A DNA stretch of 64,000 nucleotides from Promethearchaeia archaeon (GTDB taxonomy: Archaea; Asgardarchaeota; Lokiarchaeia; Sigyniarchaeales; SOKP01), in contig JAHQWL010000023.1 of the NCBI GenBank assembly GCA_029856155.1, positions 155,757 to 219,756 of the forward strand. Reading direction: 5' to 3'. Both the position numbers and the translations under genes were made by a program. Below are positions 62,579 to 64,000 of this stretch, piece by piece. The notes under the pieces were generated by a model. The model ran no database searches. It was not told the DNA's origin and saw only the letters and a program-made list of their open reading frames with translations. The first letter of the stretch is position 1, and every line of letters starts with the position of its first letter.

Positions 62579-64000
62579 TTATAATAAACTTTTTCCGACA
62601 ACACTCTTGTGTGGTGTTTTTCCTAAAATATTCAGTAATGTAGGGACAATATCTGTAATTTTACAATGAGAAATTTCTTTATGAGGAATTTCTAAGGAAC
62701 CTCCTACTATTAAAGGAACATTCATGCATTTTCTTAGACCTAAATCATGATTTGAAATATTCTTACCCATCTGTTTTCCATGATGAATGTTGTACACTAT
62801 ACTTCCATCATTGCTAAGAATGATGTCTGCACTTCGGGGATTTTTAAAATGGCGTGGTATTAAGTCTGGCAGCATAGGATAATCAAGATGATAAGTTGCC
62901 ATTAACCATTCTTGAGTTGTATGGAATTTATTATCTAAGAGTTGACAGGCTGTTGTATCATTAAAGTAATTAAACACATCATTTTCTTCATCATTTGGTA
63001 TATATCTTGTTTTATAATCAAGGCCAGTTCCTTGATATTCAATGATAGATGTTAATATTTGGTTATTATCTTTACATCTTTTCTTTAAATATATAATTCC
63101 TTTTTGAGAGGTATTATTATCACCTCGATAAAACATCAATTGACTAGCTTCAATCTTGAATAATTGATTTATTAAATTTATTTTATTTGGACCATATGAT
63201 TCAAGATCCATCAGAGTGGGGTGCGACCATTGATATTTCTTATCTGAATTATTTGTTCCTTTAAAATAAAAGAACCCTACACCATCATATTTAGCTAGAT
63301 CAAAATTCCCTCTTTTTTTTTTTCGAGGATGGTATTGTATTAATTTATTTCGATTAAGAAATGACTGCAAATTTCCTAACCTATCCGCTTTATAGTTTCC
63401 ATGATCTGAAGTAATTGCAATTACGGTATCGTTTAAATAACCCAATTTATCTAATTCGTTAATTAGAAACCCTAATACTTTATCTATATGTAACAAATTT
63501 AATTTATATATTCGTGAATTAGATCCAAATAAATGTAATAATATATCAGAAGACGCAAACCAGAGTAAAGATGCTATTGGTGGTTCTTTATTATTAAAAA
63601 ATTTCTTTGGATTCTTAAAATTCTCTAATAATTTTTGAACTACTAATGAATTTGCTCTAATCATTGTTTTTTTTGTATTCTGGGAGTAATATAAAAGAAG
63701 ATAAAATAAAGCAAGTTTAGTTCTTCTTTCAGGGTAGAAATATTTTGTACCTCTGTTAATAAACTGGGTAATACTTGTAGTATTTCCTTCTCCTACCATC
63801 TCGAGGATAGTTCTGCAATTATTTCCTAGATCTTCGTTTATCTTATAAATTTGCATATCTTTGGCAGCATAATTCCTTAGACTTGGAGGAGTTTTATCAC
63901 GATCCAGCCAATCCATTAAAGGAACTCCATGGCAAAATTCTTTTCTAAAATCACCAGTATAGGTTCCAGTAATCATCGATACTTGAGTTGGATAGGTCAC
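62579..64000 (-). CDS. Type I phosphodiesterase / alkaline-phosphatase-superfamily protein, N-terminus missing
   Basis: At least 473 residues. The frame runs to the right edge, and the apparent first codon there is an internal GTG. The visible start TYPTQVSMITG is the family segment that carries the catalytic Thr/Ser, which normally sits 60 or more residues into the protein, so the first metal-binding part is outside the window. Other landmarks are IAITSDHGNYKADR (Asp-His metal ligands), NHDLGLRKCMNVPLIVGG (late His), and the C-terminal KITDIVPTLLNILGKTPHKSVVGKSLL typical of sulfatases and phosphopentomutase-like enzymes. It hydrolyses a phosphate, sulfate or phosphodiester. Its nearness to anion-uptake genes suggests a role in phosphate or sulfate scavenging, by inference. 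Confidence 0.88.
   Translation of the reverse strand: MTYPTQVSMITGTYTGDFRKEFCHGVPLMDWLDRDKTPPSLRNYAAKDMQIYKINEDLGNNCRTILEMVGEGNTTSITQFINRGTKYFYPERRTKLALFYLLLYYSQNTKKTMIRANSLVVQKLLENFKNPKKFFNNKEPPIASLLWFASSDILLHLFGSNSRIYKLNLLHIDKVLGFLINELDKLGYLNDTVIAITSDHGNYKADRLGNLQSFLNRNKLIQYHPRKKKRGNFDLAKYDGVGFFYFKGTNNSDKKYQWSHPTLMDLESYGPNKINLINQLFKIEASQLMFYRGDNNTSQKGIIYLKKRCKDNNQILTSIIEYQGTGLDYKTRYIPNDEENDVFNYFNDTTACQLLDNKFHTTQEWLMATYHLDYPMLPDLIPRHFKNPRSADIILSNDGSIVYNIHHGKQMGKNISNHDLGLRKCMNVPLIVGGSLEIPHKEISHCKITDIVPTLLNILGKTPHKSVVGKSLL

Noticed and set aside
1-64000. rRNA, tRNA, CRISPR arrays, insertion sequences
   Set aside because: I saw no T-loop/anticodon arrangement, no spaced short repeats of CRISPR type, no transposase and no terminal inverted repeats. 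A tRNA or covariance-model scan would be needed to be certain.

Overview
The window looks like a piece of a low-GC archaeal chromosome, most likely an Asgard archaeon close to the Lokiarchaeia. The evidence is the gene mix: an archaeal proteasome alpha subunit, a Ras/Rab-type small GTPase, a longin/roadblock-like small protein, an archaeal B-family polymerase of the PolB2 type, a Sir2 deacylase, giant repeat proteins, and many starts preceded by GGTGAT or GGAG or by a TATA element about 27 nt upstream (leaderless). This assignment is inference. I saw no rRNA, tRNA or CRISPR array.

Layout. 1-3689 holds the N-terminal 1229 codons of a huge coiled-coil protein with tandem 369-bp repeats. It runs off the left edge and is absent from the ORF track. 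3.8-7.7 kb: winged-helix-like protein, PsmA, small GTPase, crotonase-fold protein and sirtuin. 7.7-11.4 kb: two paralogous acyl-CoA synthetases. 11.7-19.6 kb: DNA-repair genes (a RadA-like protein without Walker A, a small conserved helical protein, PolB2) interspersed with zinc-ribbon, DUF3795, longin-like, membrane and amidohydrolase genes. 20-24.6 kb: GH20 glycosidase and a third acyl-CoA ligase. 24.8-31.3 kb: a complete LivKHMGF-type ABC importer with a HEAT-repeat gene at its end. 31.5-41.4 kb: one 3288-residue protein made almost only of membrane helices. 41.7-46.3 kb: GH4 glycosidase, aminotransferase and MFS transporter, plus a small + strand transcription unit with a stem-loop. 46.9-51.7 kb: redox genes (wHTH-ferredoxin, metallo-beta-lactamase fold protein, 2Fe-2S flavoprotein reductase, CrtI-like flavoprotein). 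51.8-62.4 kb: an anion-transport and regulation cluster with an AbrB-PhoU protein, three PhoU/DUF47-like proteins, a PiT permease, a transglutaminase-like protein, and an ABC importer made of two different ATPases, one fused permease, a binding protein and a newly spotted 32-residue membrane peptide. 62.6-64 kb: a phosphodiesterase/sulfatase-fold protein cut by the right edge.

How the genes fit together. Three ligases, a crotonase-fold protein and a Liv-type importer suggest uptake and activation of organic acids or amino acids. GH20, GH4 and an MFS carrier suggest use of amino-sugars or glycosides. The PhoU, PiT and ABC genes suggest regulated phosphate or other oxyanion uptake. The RadA-like, small-protein and PolB2 genes resemble the archaeal PolB2 damage-tolerance cassette that has been compared with bacterial ImuA-ImuB-DnaE2, here split over about 4 kb. 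Several genes appear to start at ATT, ATA or CTG behind good ribosome-binding sites. This changes the predicted N-termini of an ABC ATPase and a PhoU-like protein.
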